This document shows positions 52,608 through 61,298 of a stretch of 64,000 nt of DNA, in pieces (the first letter of the stretch is position 1; each line of letters starts with the position of its first letter). The DNA is from Myxococcales bacterium. GTDB taxonomy: Bacteria > Myxococcota_A > Polyangia > Polyangiales > Polyangiaceae. Below the pieces are notes generated by a model that ran no database searches, had not been told where the DNA came from, and saw only the letters and a list, made by a program, of their open reading frames with translations. The stretch spans positions 620,001 to 684,000 of the forward strand of contig JADJCA010000002.1 of the NCBI GenBank assembly GCA_016703425.1, in the 5' to 3' direction. A program made the position numbers and the translations under genes.

Positions 52608-53579
52608 TCACAGCGGGGGGCCGCAGGTGGCAAAGGCGCCGGCTTTCCCGGGGCGGCATGCGCCGAGTCCGTAGCGACGACAGTCCGCGCGAACCGGCAA
52701 GCCGGACGCGCAAAAGCGGAGCGCGGCGCCATCGCAGGTCGCCGGCCCTCCGGCGCACGCGTCTCCAGCGGCGCATGATGCCCCGTCCCCGAGCACGTCC
52801 AGGCAGCTCATCTGAGCGGCCGCGCAGTCGGTTTCACCGACGACGTGGCGGCCTTGCACGCTCAGGCACGAGACGCGGACATCGCCGACGCACCGCGCTC
52901 GGCCCGGTGCGCAGGGCCGCGTGCCGATGGGCACGCAGCTTGCGCCTTGCTCACCGGGTGCGCTCATCGCCTCCGTGCACCGCGTGCCGCGAGGGCACCG
53001 CGCGAGCTCGGCGATTCCGTCCTGGCACGACACGAGCTTCGAGATGCCATCGCAGCGTCTCGTTGCGGCGGCGTCACCGCACAGATGCGGCGATGCACAA
53101 CCGCGAACGACGATGCCGCTCGCGATGCGCTGTTCGCGACACGTTCCTCGCAGCTCACCGCAGCTCGTCATGCGCGGCCGCTCCCCGTCGCAACTCACCA
53201 GGCGGTTGTCGTCGCAGAACACGATGCCGCCGGGCCGGGCGTCGCAGAGGCGACGCGCCGCATCGGTCGCTTCGCGACCGACGCACGCGAGAACGTCCGA
53301 GCAAGAGCGCGCTCGACTCAGGCACTCGGTCTCGCCGTCGGCGCCTCGCGACGCGGCTTCATCGACGCAGCGCGACAGGAACGAACCATCGGAAGCAGCC
53401 GCTTCGTCGCACGCGAGCAGCCACAAGCAGGCGCGCACCGGCGCTTCGAGCGCTGGCGGCGCGACGAGCGGCGGCGATGCTCGCCTCGGAGGGACCTCGG
53501 CGACGGGGGTCGCCGGCGCACATGCCGCAGCAAGAAGCGCGACGAAACCGGCTGGCGTTAACGCGAGAGGCGCGCTCAT
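52608..53579 (-). CDS. Cys-rich lipoprotein, 323 aa
   Basis: The start ATG overlaps the TGA of the kinase gene (TGATG). The lipobox is AAAC after a short hydrophobic segment. The mature part has roughly 30 Cys, spaced as in the secreted Cys-rich repeat proteins of myxobacteria: CDDNRLVSCDGERPRMTSC, then CDGISKLVSCQDGIAELARC and CVGDVRVSCL. Each repeat has the form C-D-G-x-x-L-V-S-C. Disulfide-rich surface modules of this form are of unknown function. Direct coupling to a kinase suggests a signalling partner, by inference only. Confidence 0.75.
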   Translation of the reverse strand: MSAPLALTPAGFVALLAAACAPATPVAEVPPRRASPPLVAPPALEAPVRACLWLLACDEAAASDGSFLSRCVDEAASRGADGETECLSRARSCSDVLACVGREATDAARRLCDARPGGIVFCDDNRLVSCDGERPRMTSCGELRGTCREQRIASGIVVRGCASPHLCGDAAATRRCDGISKLVSCQDGIAELARCPRGTRCTEAMSAPGEQGASCVPIGTRPCAPGRARCVGDVRVSCLSVQGRHVVGETDCAAAQMSCLDVLGDGASCAAGDACAGGPATCDGAALRFCASGLPVRADCRRYGLGACRPGKAGAFATCGPPL

Positions 53580-56278
53580 CAAGAGGCGAGAGAGCGCTGC
53601 AGCTCTTCGAGCGACGTCACCAAGTCGGCGACCTTGGCGCGCGTGGCCAACTCGATAGCTTCTCGCAGGTACGCCTGGGCCTCTTGGTTGCGCGAACGGC
53701 CGCTCGCGACCCGCGCCAAGACCCCGAGGACGCGTGCGCGGTCAGGCCCGCTCGGACCGGCCATGTCGAGCGCCTCTCGAAGGACGCCGTCGGCGTCGGT
53801 CAGCGCTCCGGCGATGGCGAGCGCCTCGCCCAGCTTGCGGCTGAAGATCAAGACGGCGCGCATCGGATCGTCGAGCTCGCCTCGGAAGAACTCGCGACGC
53901 GCCAGCTCGAGTCCGCGGCGGAGGGCGAGGATGTTCCCGCTCGTGTCGCCGCGCGCGGCGCACTGCACGGCGACGCGCTCCAAGAGCACGAGCGCCTCAA
54001 ACGAGTTGTGCGCGTGGAGCTCGTGCATCGCGCGCACCTCAATGGGTGCATTCTCCGCGCGGGCCCAGTTGGCGGCGGCCTCGTGGAACTCGCGCCTCGC
54101 TCCGGCGGGGATCGTGGCGAGCACCACGTCGCGGAGCAGCGGATGGGCTGACGTTAGCGCGCCGGTCTCGAGGTCGAGCTCGACCATGCCCGCCGCCTTG
54201 AGCGTGCTTGTCGCCTCTTCGAGCGAAGCGTTCTCGCGAAGGAGCGCGCCGAGCGTCGCCGGCATCGCTTCGTCACCGATGACGGCCAGCGCCTGGAGCA
54301 GGCGACGCGCCGGCGCCGACAACCGCTCGACGCGAAGGGCGATGAGATCGGCGAGGCGCGGCGGCGCGCCCGTGCCCCCTTCCCTTTGGAAGCGAACGAG
54401 TTGGTCGAGGTAGAGCGGTGAGATTCCGCGGCCGCCGGCCATCGACGGCGCGCTCGGCGAGCCATTCGTCGCCAGGAGCTTGGTGACGACGCTGGTGGGG
54501 AGCCCCATCAGGATGCGCGGCGTCGGCACATCGGAGCGCCAGTCCGGTGAAAACTCGGGCGTGTGGGTCGCCAGGATCATGACGGGGACGAGCGGCGGGT
54601 CGGCTACGGCGTCGTCGATGGCGTTGCGGCTTCCGCCATCGATCGCTTGGAAGTCGTCGAAGGCGAGGACGACGCGTCGCCCCTTGCCCCGCTCGTTGGC
54701 CCGGACGATGGCCCACCGCAGCGCTTCGGCCGCCGCGAAGCGGCGCTCTTCGGGGCGAAGGCGCGTGGCCGACTCGTCGCTCTTTGGCTGGAACAAATCG
54801 GTGAGCCCCTGGCGCGCTTCTGGGCTCGCCGAGGCCCATTCGGCGGGGCCGCCGTCGGGACGCAGACCCGCGAGGACGCGAATGGTCTTCCGCAGCGCGT
54901 AATAGGAGACCTCGGCCCACTGCGGGTCCGGACCGGTCACCACCACCGTGTCCCCGGCGGCGGCGCAGATGAGCAGGAACTCACGCAAGAGGCGCGTCTT
55001 TCCCACGCCGGAGTCTCCGATGATGCGCGCTGCGGAGAGCCCGGTGCGCGCGTCGGCGCGCCGCTGCTCGAGCCACGCGAGGTCGTCGTCGCGCCCCACG
55101 AGAGGCAACGGAAAGCGCAGGCGATGCTCCGCCGAGATCTTCCGCTGAGACGCCGGCATCAAGACGGGCTCGGAGATGCGTGGCGAAGCCGAAGGCGGCG
55201 GCGGCGCAAGCGACGGCGAGGTCGACTGACCGCACTCACCGCAGAACTTCTGCCCAAACGCATTCATGGCGCCGCACGCGCCACACTTGGTCGCGCTCGG
55301 CGTCGGTGGACGCGCCTTCGTGTCAACCTCGGCGAGGGAGTCGACGAGGGCCTTCGCGAAAATCTCGGCGCTGCCGTAGCGTTCTTTGGGATTCTTTGCG
55401 AGCGCCGTCAGCGTGACGTTGACGATGGGCTCGGGGATCTGACGCTCCGGCGCCACGAGGCGCGGATCCATGGGCGGCTTCGAGAGGTGCATGAGCACGA
55501 CTTGCGTCGGCGACTCGGCTTCGAACGGAAGGCGTCCCGTGAGGAGCTGAAACAGCACCACGCCGACGGCGTAGACGTCGCTGCGCGCGTCGAGCGGATC
55601 GCCGCGACCTTGCTCGGGGCTCATGTACTCGGGCGTGCCGCACACGATGCCGGGGCTCGTGATCGAGGGCATCTGCGCTTCTGCGCGCATCTTGGCGAGA
55701 CCGAAGTCGACGACTTTGACGAAGTCGCCGCCGGCCCGCATGGGCTCAAGGATGATGTTCTCGGGCTTCAGATCGCGGTGAATGATCCCAAGGTGATGGG
55801 CCTCATCGAGGGCTGCGAGGACCTGACGAAGGACGTCGATGATGCGCCGAAACGGGAGCGGGCCCTCTTCGTACGCCACGCGGGCGAGGTCGCGCCCGCG
55901 CAAGAATTCCATGACGAGGTAGAGCTGACCGTCGCTCGTCTTGCCGAAGTCGATGACGTCGACGGAGTTGGGATGATTGAGGCGGCTCGCGGCTCGCGCT
56001 TCAGTGATGAAGCGCGCAACGGCGCTCTCCTCACCCACGAGATGCGGGTGAACGATCTTGACCGCGACGGTGCGACCCAGGTTGGTCTGCTCGGCGCGGT
56101 AGACACGCCCCATCCCGCCAATGCCGACGAGCTCGAGGATGACGTACCCGCCGGGCAACGTGCGCCCGATCAGCGGGTCGTCGGTGTCGCGCGAGATCTG
56201 ACCGATAGGGAAACCGCACGCGGGGCAAAAGCGATGGGTTTCATCGCATTCAAAGCCACATTGCGGACACGTACGCAC
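53579..56278 (-). CDS. Zinc-ribbon/Ser-Thr kinase/zinc-ribbon/ATPase fusion, 899 aa
   Basis: The order is: a zinc ribbon (CPQC..CPAC, residues 4-21), then a kinase domain (about 44-312) with Lys74, HRDLKPEN (167-174), DFG (191-193) and SPEQ. A second zinc ribbon (CGAC..CGEC, 332-349) follows, then a STAND-like ATPase with Walker A GDSGVGKT (421-428) and VLAFDDFQAI as Walker B. Helical TPR-like repeats form the end. Such kinase-ATPase-TPR fusions resemble PknK. There is no membrane helix, so it is cytoplasmic. It is followed by the Cys-rich lipoprotein gene in direct coupling. The zinc ribbons may mediate protein or RNA contact. Confidence 0.9.
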   Translation of the reverse strand: MRTCPQCGFECDETHRFCPACGFPIGQISRDTDDPLIGRTLPGGYVILELVGIGGMGRVYRAEQTNLGRTVAVKIVHPHLVGEESAVARFITEARAASRLNHPNSVDVIDFGKTSDGQLYLVMEFLRGRDLARVAYEEGPLPFRRIIDVLRQVLAALDEAHHLGIIHRDLKPENIILEPMRAGGDFVKVVDFGLAKMRAEAQMPSITSPGIVCGTPEYMSPEQGRGDPLDARSDVYAVGVVLFQLLTGRLPFEAESPTQVVLMHLSKPPMDPRLVAPERQIPEPIVNVTLTALAKNPKERYGSAEIFAKALVDSLAEVDTKARPPTPSATKCGACGAMNAFGQKFCGECGQSTSPSLAPPPPSASPRISEPVLMPASQRKISAEHRLRFPLPLVGRDDDLAWLEQRRADARTGLSAARIIGDSGVGKTRLLREFLLICAAAGDTVVVTGPDPQWAEVSYYALRKTIRVLAGLRPDGGPAEWASASPEARQGLTDLFQPKSDESATRLRPEERRFAAAEALRWAIVRANERGKGRRVVLAFDDFQAIDGGSRNAIDDAVADPPLVPVMILATHTPEFSPDWRSDVPTPRILMGLPTSVVTKLLATNGSPSAPSMAGGRGISPLYLDQLVRFQREGGTGAPPRLADLIALRVERLSAPARRLLQALAVIGDEAMPATLGALLRENASLEEATSTLKAAGMVELDLETGALTSAHPLLRDVVLATIPAGARREFHEAAANWARAENAPIEVRAMHELHAHNSFEALVLLERVAVQCAARGDTSGNILALRRGLELARREFFRGELDDPMRAVLIFSRKLGEALAIAGALTDADGVLREALDMAGPSGPDRARVLGVLARVASGRSRNQEAQAYLREAIELATRAKVADLVTSLEELQRSLAS

Positions 56279-56401
56279 GGTTCGGCGAGGCTATCACGCG
56301 CCAACTGTCGTTGAAACGCGCGTTGACGCGTGGAATTGGCGCCCCAGCAGGCACCCTGCGGTAATTGTGGACGCTTGGGCGCGCGGGCGTAGGATGGTGC
56401 G

Positions 56402-57349
56402 GTGGCGCGCCCCCGCATAGGCGAGCTCCTGGTGTCGGCACGCGTTCTGGCCCAGGACAAGCTCGACGAAGCCCTCCGCCAGCCGCGAGCGCCGGGGCAG
56501 CGGCTCGGCTCACTGCTCGTCCAGCTCGGTCTCGTGAGCGAGACCCAGTTGACGCAAATCCTCGGGCAACAGCTGAGCGTCCCTTGGGTGTCGCTCTACC
56601 ACATCGACTTCTCGCGACAGCTCCTCAACCTCGTGCCTCGTGAGGTCGCGGAGAAGTATTGCCTCGTCCCGATCTACGTGCGCCGCGTGCGCAAGCAGGG
56701 CGAGACGCTCTACGTCGCGATGGACGACCCGACCAACGACGTGGCCCTCGCCGAGGTCGCTCAACATGCGGGGCTCCCTGCGCAACCGATGATCGCCTGT
56801 CCCACCGACATCCGGAGCGCCCTTCGCGTTTACTACGGAGCGCAGGATCCGGCGGCCCCGCCACCACCCGCTCCCCTCTCGGAGCGGCTCGGTCCGATTG
56901 CCGGCGCCGGCACTCGCAGCTCAATCCCTCCGGCGAAGCCAGAAGATGTGGTCGCCGGCGACCACCCGGACGCGGAGCCGGAAATCGAAGCCGTTGAGGT
57001 CGAACTGCCGCGGCGCGCGCAACGGCCCATGGTGGCCGTGACGATGCTCGACGGCACGACGCTACGCATGCCCGCGCGCGGCACGAGCGATGGAGAAGCG
57101 GGCGACGGCGAAGCAGGCGACGCCCCTCACGCGACGCTCACGGCGCGCGACATCGTTCGTGCGCTGCGCGACGTCTCGCACGGCAAGGCGCAAAACGAGA
57201 TCGGCATCGAGATCCCCCGCTGGGAGGAGCTCTTCGCGGCGCTCCTTTCGGTGCTCATGCGCAAGGGCCTCGTCGCCGACTGGGAGTTCATCGAAGAGCT
57301 CCGCAAAGTGCGACGTCGACCCGGCGAGCCGGCAAAGCCGAAGGCCTGA
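56402..57349 (+). CDS. Stand-alone MshEN/GspE N-terminal-domain protein, 315 aa
   Basis: The first 140 residues form the MshEN (T2SS GspE N) fold: RIGELLVSARVLAQDKLDEAL, RLGSLLVQLGLVSETQLTQIL and a later LVPIYVRRV, VAMDDPTNDVALAEV. This domain binds c-di-GMP or mediates contacts in secretion and pilus ATPases, but no ATPase follows. A Pro-rich linker and a basic helical end (GLVADWEFIEELRKVRRRPG) complete the chain. GTG is the start. It is divergent from the kinase gene. A signalling adaptor is likely in a bacterium rich in c-di-GMP systems. Confidence 0.8.
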   Translation: MARPRIGELLVSARVLAQDKLDEALRQPRAPGQRLGSLLVQLGLVSETQLTQILGQQLSVPWVSLYHIDFSRQLLNLVPREVAEKYCLVPIYVRRVRKQGETLYVAMDDPTNDVALAEVAQHAGLPAQPMIACPTDIRSALRVYYGAQDPAAPPPPAPLSERLGPIAGAGTRSSIPPAKPEDVVAGDHPDAEPEIEAVEVELPRRAQRPMVAVTMLDGTTLRMPARGTSDGEAGDGEAGDAPHATLTARDIVRALRDVSHGKAQNEIGIEIPRWEELFAALLSVLMRKGLVADWEFIEELRKVRRRPGEPAKPKA

Positions 57350-57370
57350 CGCACGCGTTCGCTTGCGCGG

Positions 57371-58543
57371 CTACGTCGAGAGCTCAGCGATTTCGGCGTC
57401 TGAGAAGCCGGCCTCGCGGAGGATCGCGGCGGAGTGCTCCCCTTGGCGCGGGGGAGGCAAATGCGAGGCGGCGCGATCGGTCACCGGCAGCCGCATTTGG
57501 AGGAGCGGGCCCCAAGGCGACGGCAACTGGAAGAACGCGCCGCGAGAGGCGAGGTGCGCGTCGGCGACAGCCTCCGCGGGGCTCAGCACCGGCTCGAGGC
57601 AAACGTCTCGCTCCTTCGCGAAGGCGACCCACTCTTCGAGCGTGCGCTCGAGGAAGATCGACGCGAGGTCGCGACGCAGCGGCTCCTGGTGTTCGCCCAG
57701 AGCAAAAGCCTCCGCATCGAAGGGCTTGCCCACGGCCGCGAACAGCGCGCCAAGGAACTTCGGTTCGAGGGCGCCGAGCGACACGGCCCGCCGATCTTTG
57801 GTCGCGTAGACGCCATAGCCCACGAGGCCACCCGTCAGCTCGGCGCCGCCGGGCGCGCGCGAGACCCCGCCGGCGAAGTGGCCGAAGGGCACCGCGGCAA
57901 ACGACATAGACGCTTCGAGCATCGAGACATCGAGGTGTTTGCCTCGTCCCGTGCGCGCGCGCTCGGCGAGGGCACCGAGAATAGCGATGACAGACCACAA
58001 CCCTCCGCCGATGTCGGCGACCTGCGTGCCGGGCACCGTGGGCGGGCCTTCCACGGGTCCCTGCCCGAAGAGCGCGCCAGCGCGCGCGACGTAGTTGATG
58101 TCGTGCCCCGCGCGCTGCGAAAGCTCGCCGGTCTGGCCGTAGCCGGTGAGCGAGCAGACGATGAGCGCGGGGTGCTCGCGGAGGAGATCCTCGGGAGCGA
58201 GGCCGAGGCGCGCCAGGACGCCGGGGCGAAACTGCTCAAGCAACACGTCGTAGCGCGCGAGCAGTCGGCGGAGCGCCGCCTGCCCCGCTGGCTTCTTCAA
58301 GTCGAGCGAGAGACTCCGCTTGTTCCGGTTGAGGAAGAGAAAGAGGCTCGACTGCGGCGTCTCGCCCGCGCCACCCAAGCCCGCGCCACCCAAGGTCGGT
58401 GGCATGTGCCGCAGGTAGTCGCCGGCGCCCGGCTCCTCCACCTTGTCAACGCTGGCGCCCATGTCGGCGAGCACAAGCGACGCGAACGGCCCTGGAAGAA
58501 GGCGACTCAGGTCGAGGACACGAACGCCTTCGAGGGGCGACAT
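57371..58543 (-). CDS. CaiB/BaiF CoA-transferase-family, alpha-methylacyl-CoA racemase type, 390 aa
   Basis: The start MSPLEGVRVLDLSRLLPGPF is the family's hallmark, and the AMACR pair is intact: GHDINY (His147) and QVADIGGG (Asp177). The 30-residue spacing equals that of the mycobacterial racemase as I recall it (His126, Asp156). The enzyme epimerises 2-methylacyl-CoA esters during branched-chain or sterol side-chain beta-oxidation. The gene lies 24 bp downstream of the SCP2 gene on the same strand. Together with the dehydrogenase at 60414 it outlines a branched-chain acyl-CoA pathway. Confidence 0.9.
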   Translation of the reverse strand: MSPLEGVRVLDLSRLLPGPFASLVLADMGASVDKVEEPGAGDYLRHMPPTLGGAGLGGAGETPQSSLFLFLNRNKRSLSLDLKKPAGQAALRRLLARYDVLLEQFRPGVLARLGLAPEDLLREHPALIVCSLTGYGQTGELSQRAGHDINYVARAGALFGQGPVEGPPTVPGTQVADIGGGLWSVIAILGALAERARTGRGKHLDVSMLEASMSFAAVPFGHFAGGVSRAPGGAELTGGLVGYGVYATKDRRAVSLGALEPKFLGALFAAVGKPFDAEAFALGEHQEPLRRDLASIFLERTLEEWVAFAKERDVCLEPVLSPAEAVADAHLASRGAFFQLPSPWGPLLQMRLPVTDRAASHLPPPRQGEHSAAILREAGFSDAEIAELST

Positions 58544-58567
58544 CGGCGGGTGCGCCCGGAGGCGCGG

Positions 58568-58897
58568 CTACTTGTACTGGAAGAGCTTCTGCATCTTCAT
58601 GGCGAGCATCTGGTTGCCACCAACCTTCAGCTTGCCCTGGAAAAACAGCTGCATGCCGTTCGCCTGCGGGTTCTCCATCAGCTTCTGGAAGTCATCGGCT
58701 TCGATGGTGATGGTGCAGTCGGCGGCGTCGCTGCCGGCCTTGCAGGCAGGACCCGAGGCCGACACGTCGATGTTCCACTCGCCGGCGCCGGTGATGTTCA
58801 TCTGGAACTTGGCGCCGATGGTCCGGGCGTCCTCTGCGTTCCGCAAGAGGGCGGCGGGCAGGTCGTCGTTGAAGAGCTTCTGAATGTCGACAGGCAT
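58568..58897 (-). CDS. SCP2 sterol-transfer-family protein, 109 aa
   Basis: ATG 58897 has GGAG 7 nt upstream; upstream residues are not part of the fold. The chain shows a beta-alpha SCP2 pattern: WNIDVSASGPACKAGSDAADCTITI, then DDFQKLMENPQANGMQLFFQGKLKVGG, with a C-terminal helix MKMQKLFQYK. SCP2 domains bind lipids or fatty acyl-CoA. In animals the domain ends the MFE-2 protein; here it is a separate gene. It neighbours a racemase and lies within 2 kb of an MFE-2-type dehydrogenase. Confidence 0.85.
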   Translation of the reverse strand: MPVDIQKLFNDDLPAALLRNAEDARTIGAKFQMNITGAGEWNIDVSASGPACKAGSDAADCTITIEADDFQKLMENPQANGMQLFFQGKLKVGGNQMLAMKMQKLFQYK

Positions 58898-59015
58898 GGA
58901 CCCACTCCTAATGCTCGTCTCGCGGCGCGGCACGTGCCGTTCGAGTACAAGGTGCAGCTACCACCCGGTCACGCGCCGCGTCAAGGACGGCCGGCGTCTC
59001 GGCCGCGGGCGCGTG

Positions 59016-60170
59016 TCACTTCCCGCGGCGGCGCCGCAGCAGCACGGCGAGTCCGAGTAGGCCCAGGGCGAAACGCGACCCGCTCGACGCGGAGCCGGGC
59101 GCGGCCGCGCAACCGCTCTCGATAGGCTGGGCCTTCGCCTTGGTCTTCGGCTTTCGAACCCCGGTGCCGAGCGAGTCGGGCTGACCGGAAGGGAGGTCAT
59201 CGGCCTGCGCCAACGACGGAGGGGTCTGTGGCACGCGCGGGGGCGTAACCGGTGGCGTGACGGGCGGCGGGGCCGCTGCGCCAGCGGTCGGAACCGTCCC
59301 GCCGCCGGGCGACGCGCCGGTCCCGCCGCCGGGAAGCGTGGGAATGCCCCCCGTACTGCCGGGACCACCCGGATAGGGCGGGTAGCTGGGCGTTGCCGGC
59401 GGGGTGGTTGGCGGCGTGTACGGCGGGTAGCCGGGATCGACCGGCGGCTCATACGGGTCGACGGGCTGCGGCGTGACCACCGGCGGCGGCACCGGGTCGG
59501 TCGGCTCGCGAGGCGCCGGCGTCGTCCCGGCGCCCGGCACATCAACGCGCGTGCCGTTCGTGAAGAACGGCGTCCGCTGCGCGGCGGCCTCCTCGTTGAT
59601 CTCCACGTGAACGTGGTCGTTGTGCGGGTGCGGACCGCCGTAGCGCTTGGTGTTCGACCCGTCGGCGCGCCAAACGGTGCGGTCCCAAATGATGAGCTGT
59701 ACACCGATCTGTTGCGCGTTCATGACGAGCCAGTTGGCGACTTCGTCACCTTCCGGACTGCTGTCGGGCACCATGACGTCGAGCGCGCGACCGGTACCGT
59801 GGACGCTCATCTTCGACGTGTTGGCCGTGTTCGGCCGACAGGAGAAGCCGCCGATGGAGGAGATTTGCGAGAACTGCGCTTCGAGCGCCGCGCCGAGCGC
59901 GCGGCCACCGGGCAAGAGGCCGCTGCCGCAGGCGCTCGCGTCCCAGCCGGGGGCGTCGTCGTATTGCACGTTCGCCTGAGCACCCGCCGCCCGCACCTCC
60001 TCAGGGAGCGTCCAGCTGCCCGACGCCGCTTGCTGGGCGACGCCCAGGTCATCGGCGGAGCAACCGACGGCGATGCACGAGAGCACGAGGAGGCCACCCA
60101 ACCGGAGCCGGATGCGCGCCCGGTTGAGAGGCGCTGGCACGAGACCGGTAGCGAGGGAAAACTTGCTCAC
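59016..60170 (-). CDS. Secreted M15-like peptidase with Pro-rich linker and MYXO-CTERM-like tail, 384 aa
   Basis: A signal peptide begins at GTG 60170 and ends in a possible lipobox AVGC (Cys37). A folded domain (about 55-195) has SVHGTGRALDV (His124, Asp131) and HPHNDHVHVEI (His186, His188). This is the SxHxxGxAxD..HxH zinc set of D-Ala-D-Ala carboxypeptidase-type M15 enzymes. About 150 residues of Pro/Gly/Thr linker follow, then a GC-containing segment, a hydrophobic helix (FALGLLGLAVLL) and RRRRGK, the pattern of a MYXO-CTERM sorting tail. A lipobox plus that tail is odd; one of the two may not be used. The start is uncertain. Confidence 0.78.
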   Translation of the reverse strand: MSKFSLATGLVPAPLNRARIRLRLGGLLVLSCIAVGCSADDLGVAQQAASGSWTLPEEVRAAGAQANVQYDDAPGWDASACGSGLLPGGRALGAALEAQFSQISSIGGFSCRPNTANTSKMSVHGTGRALDVMVPDSSPEGDEVANWLVMNAQQIGVQLIIWDRTVWRADGSNTKRYGGPHPHNDHVHVEINEEAAAQRTPFFTNGTRVDVPGAGTTPAPREPTDPVPPPVVTPQPVDPYEPPVDPGYPPYTPPTTPPATPSYPPYPGGPGSTGGIPTLPGGGTGASPGGGTVPTAGAAAPPPVTPPVTPPRVPQTPPSLAQADDLPSGQPDSLGTGVRKPKTKAKAQPIESGCAAAPGSASSGSRFALGLLGLAVLLRRRRGK

Positions 60171-60413
60171 GCCAGAGGCGGTGCACGGAGTGGACCAGGC
60201 TCGGCGCAACGCGCCTCGGCACAAAAGGCGCGGCGAGCGCGGAATTTCCGCCTTTTTTGGTCGCGGTCTGGCGTCGGTCGAGCAACTTCCGTCGCACCTC
60301 AGTGACACCACCGGGGCGGGCGCTGGCCACGCTGCGCATGAGCGGGCGAAGCATGTTCCGGGAGGCCAGCCCCCTTTCCAGCGACCGGCGCGCGCGCTAC
60401 GAAGCCAAGCAAC

Positions 60414-61259
60414 ATGGGACTTCTCGACAACAAGGTGATCATCGTAACGGGCGCTGGCGGCGGCATTGGCCGAGCGCACGCGCTCGCGCTAGCGAGCGAA
60501 GGCGCGAAGGTCGTGGTGAACGATCTGGGCGGGAGCCGCGATGGGTCCGGCGCGAGCGCAACGCTCGCGGACGCCGTCGCCGCCGAGATCAAGGCTGCCG
60601 GCGGTGCCGCCGTAGCCCATCACGGCTCGGTCGCCACGGCGGAGGGCGCGCAGTCGCTCGTCAGGGCCGCTGTCGACACCTTCGGTCGTCTCGACGCGCT
60701 GATCAACAACGCAGGCATCCTGCGCGACAAGAGCTTCCTCAAGATGGAGGAGGAGATGTGGGACGTCGTCGTGGCGGTCCATCTCAAGGGCTCGTTCTTG
60801 TGCTCGCAAGCGGCGGCCAAACAGATGGTCGCGCAAGGTGGCGGTGGGCGCATCGTCAACACCACGAGCGTCAGCGGCATGCTCGGCAACTTCGGTCAGT
60901 CGAACTACGCGGCCGCCAAAGCCGGCATCTACGGTCTGACGCGCACCATGTCCATCGAGCTTCAGAAGCATCGCATCACCGTCAACGCCATCGCCCCCAT
61001 CGCGAAGACGCGGATGACCGAGGACCTTCCGATGTTTCAAGGCGTCGACACCTTGAGTCCCGAGCACATCGCGCCGGCCGCCGTCTTCCTCGCAAGCGAC
61101 CTCGCCGGCGACCGCACCGGGTACGTGCTCGCTGTCGCCGGCGCGCGGATGTACGCCTTCAAGGTCGTCGAGACGGCGGGCAAGTTCAAAGACGCGGACG
61201 CGGGCCTTTGGTCGCCCGCCGAGATCGCCGAACACTGGGATGCGATCGTCAAAGGCTGA
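60414..61259 (+). CDS. SDR-family 3-hydroxyacyl-CoA dehydrogenase of MFE-2 type, 281 aa
   Basis: The SDR features are complete: TGAGGGIG (12-19), NNAG (98-101), Ser152, Tyr165 and Lys169 in YAAAK. The segments KVVVNDLGG and NYAAAKAGIYGLT, plus the APAAVFLASD and AHWDAIV end, match the first domain of peroxisomal multifunctional enzyme 2 (17-beta-HSD4). It should oxidise (3R)-hydroxyacyl-CoA. In eukaryotes this domain is fused to a hotdog hydratase and an SCP2 domain. Here only the dehydrogenase is encoded and the SCP2 gene lies apart. The hydratase is not in the window. Confidence 0.88.
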   Translation: MGLLDNKVIIVTGAGGGIGRAHALALASEGAKVVVNDLGGSRDGSGASATLADAVAAEIKAAGGAAVAHHGSVATAEGAQSLVRAAVDTFGRLDALINNAGILRDKSFLKMEEEMWDVVVAVHLKGSFLCSQAAAKQMVAQGGGGRIVNTTSVSGMLGNFGQSNYAAAKAGIYGLTRTMSIELQKHRITVNAIAPIAKTRMTEDLPMFQGVDTLSPEHIAPAAVFLASDLAGDRTGYVLAVAGARMYAFKVVETAGKFKDADAGLWSPAEIAEHWDAIVKG

Positions 61260-61298
61260 CGAATCGCCAGCACGTTTCGTGTAGCCTCCGAGGACGTC

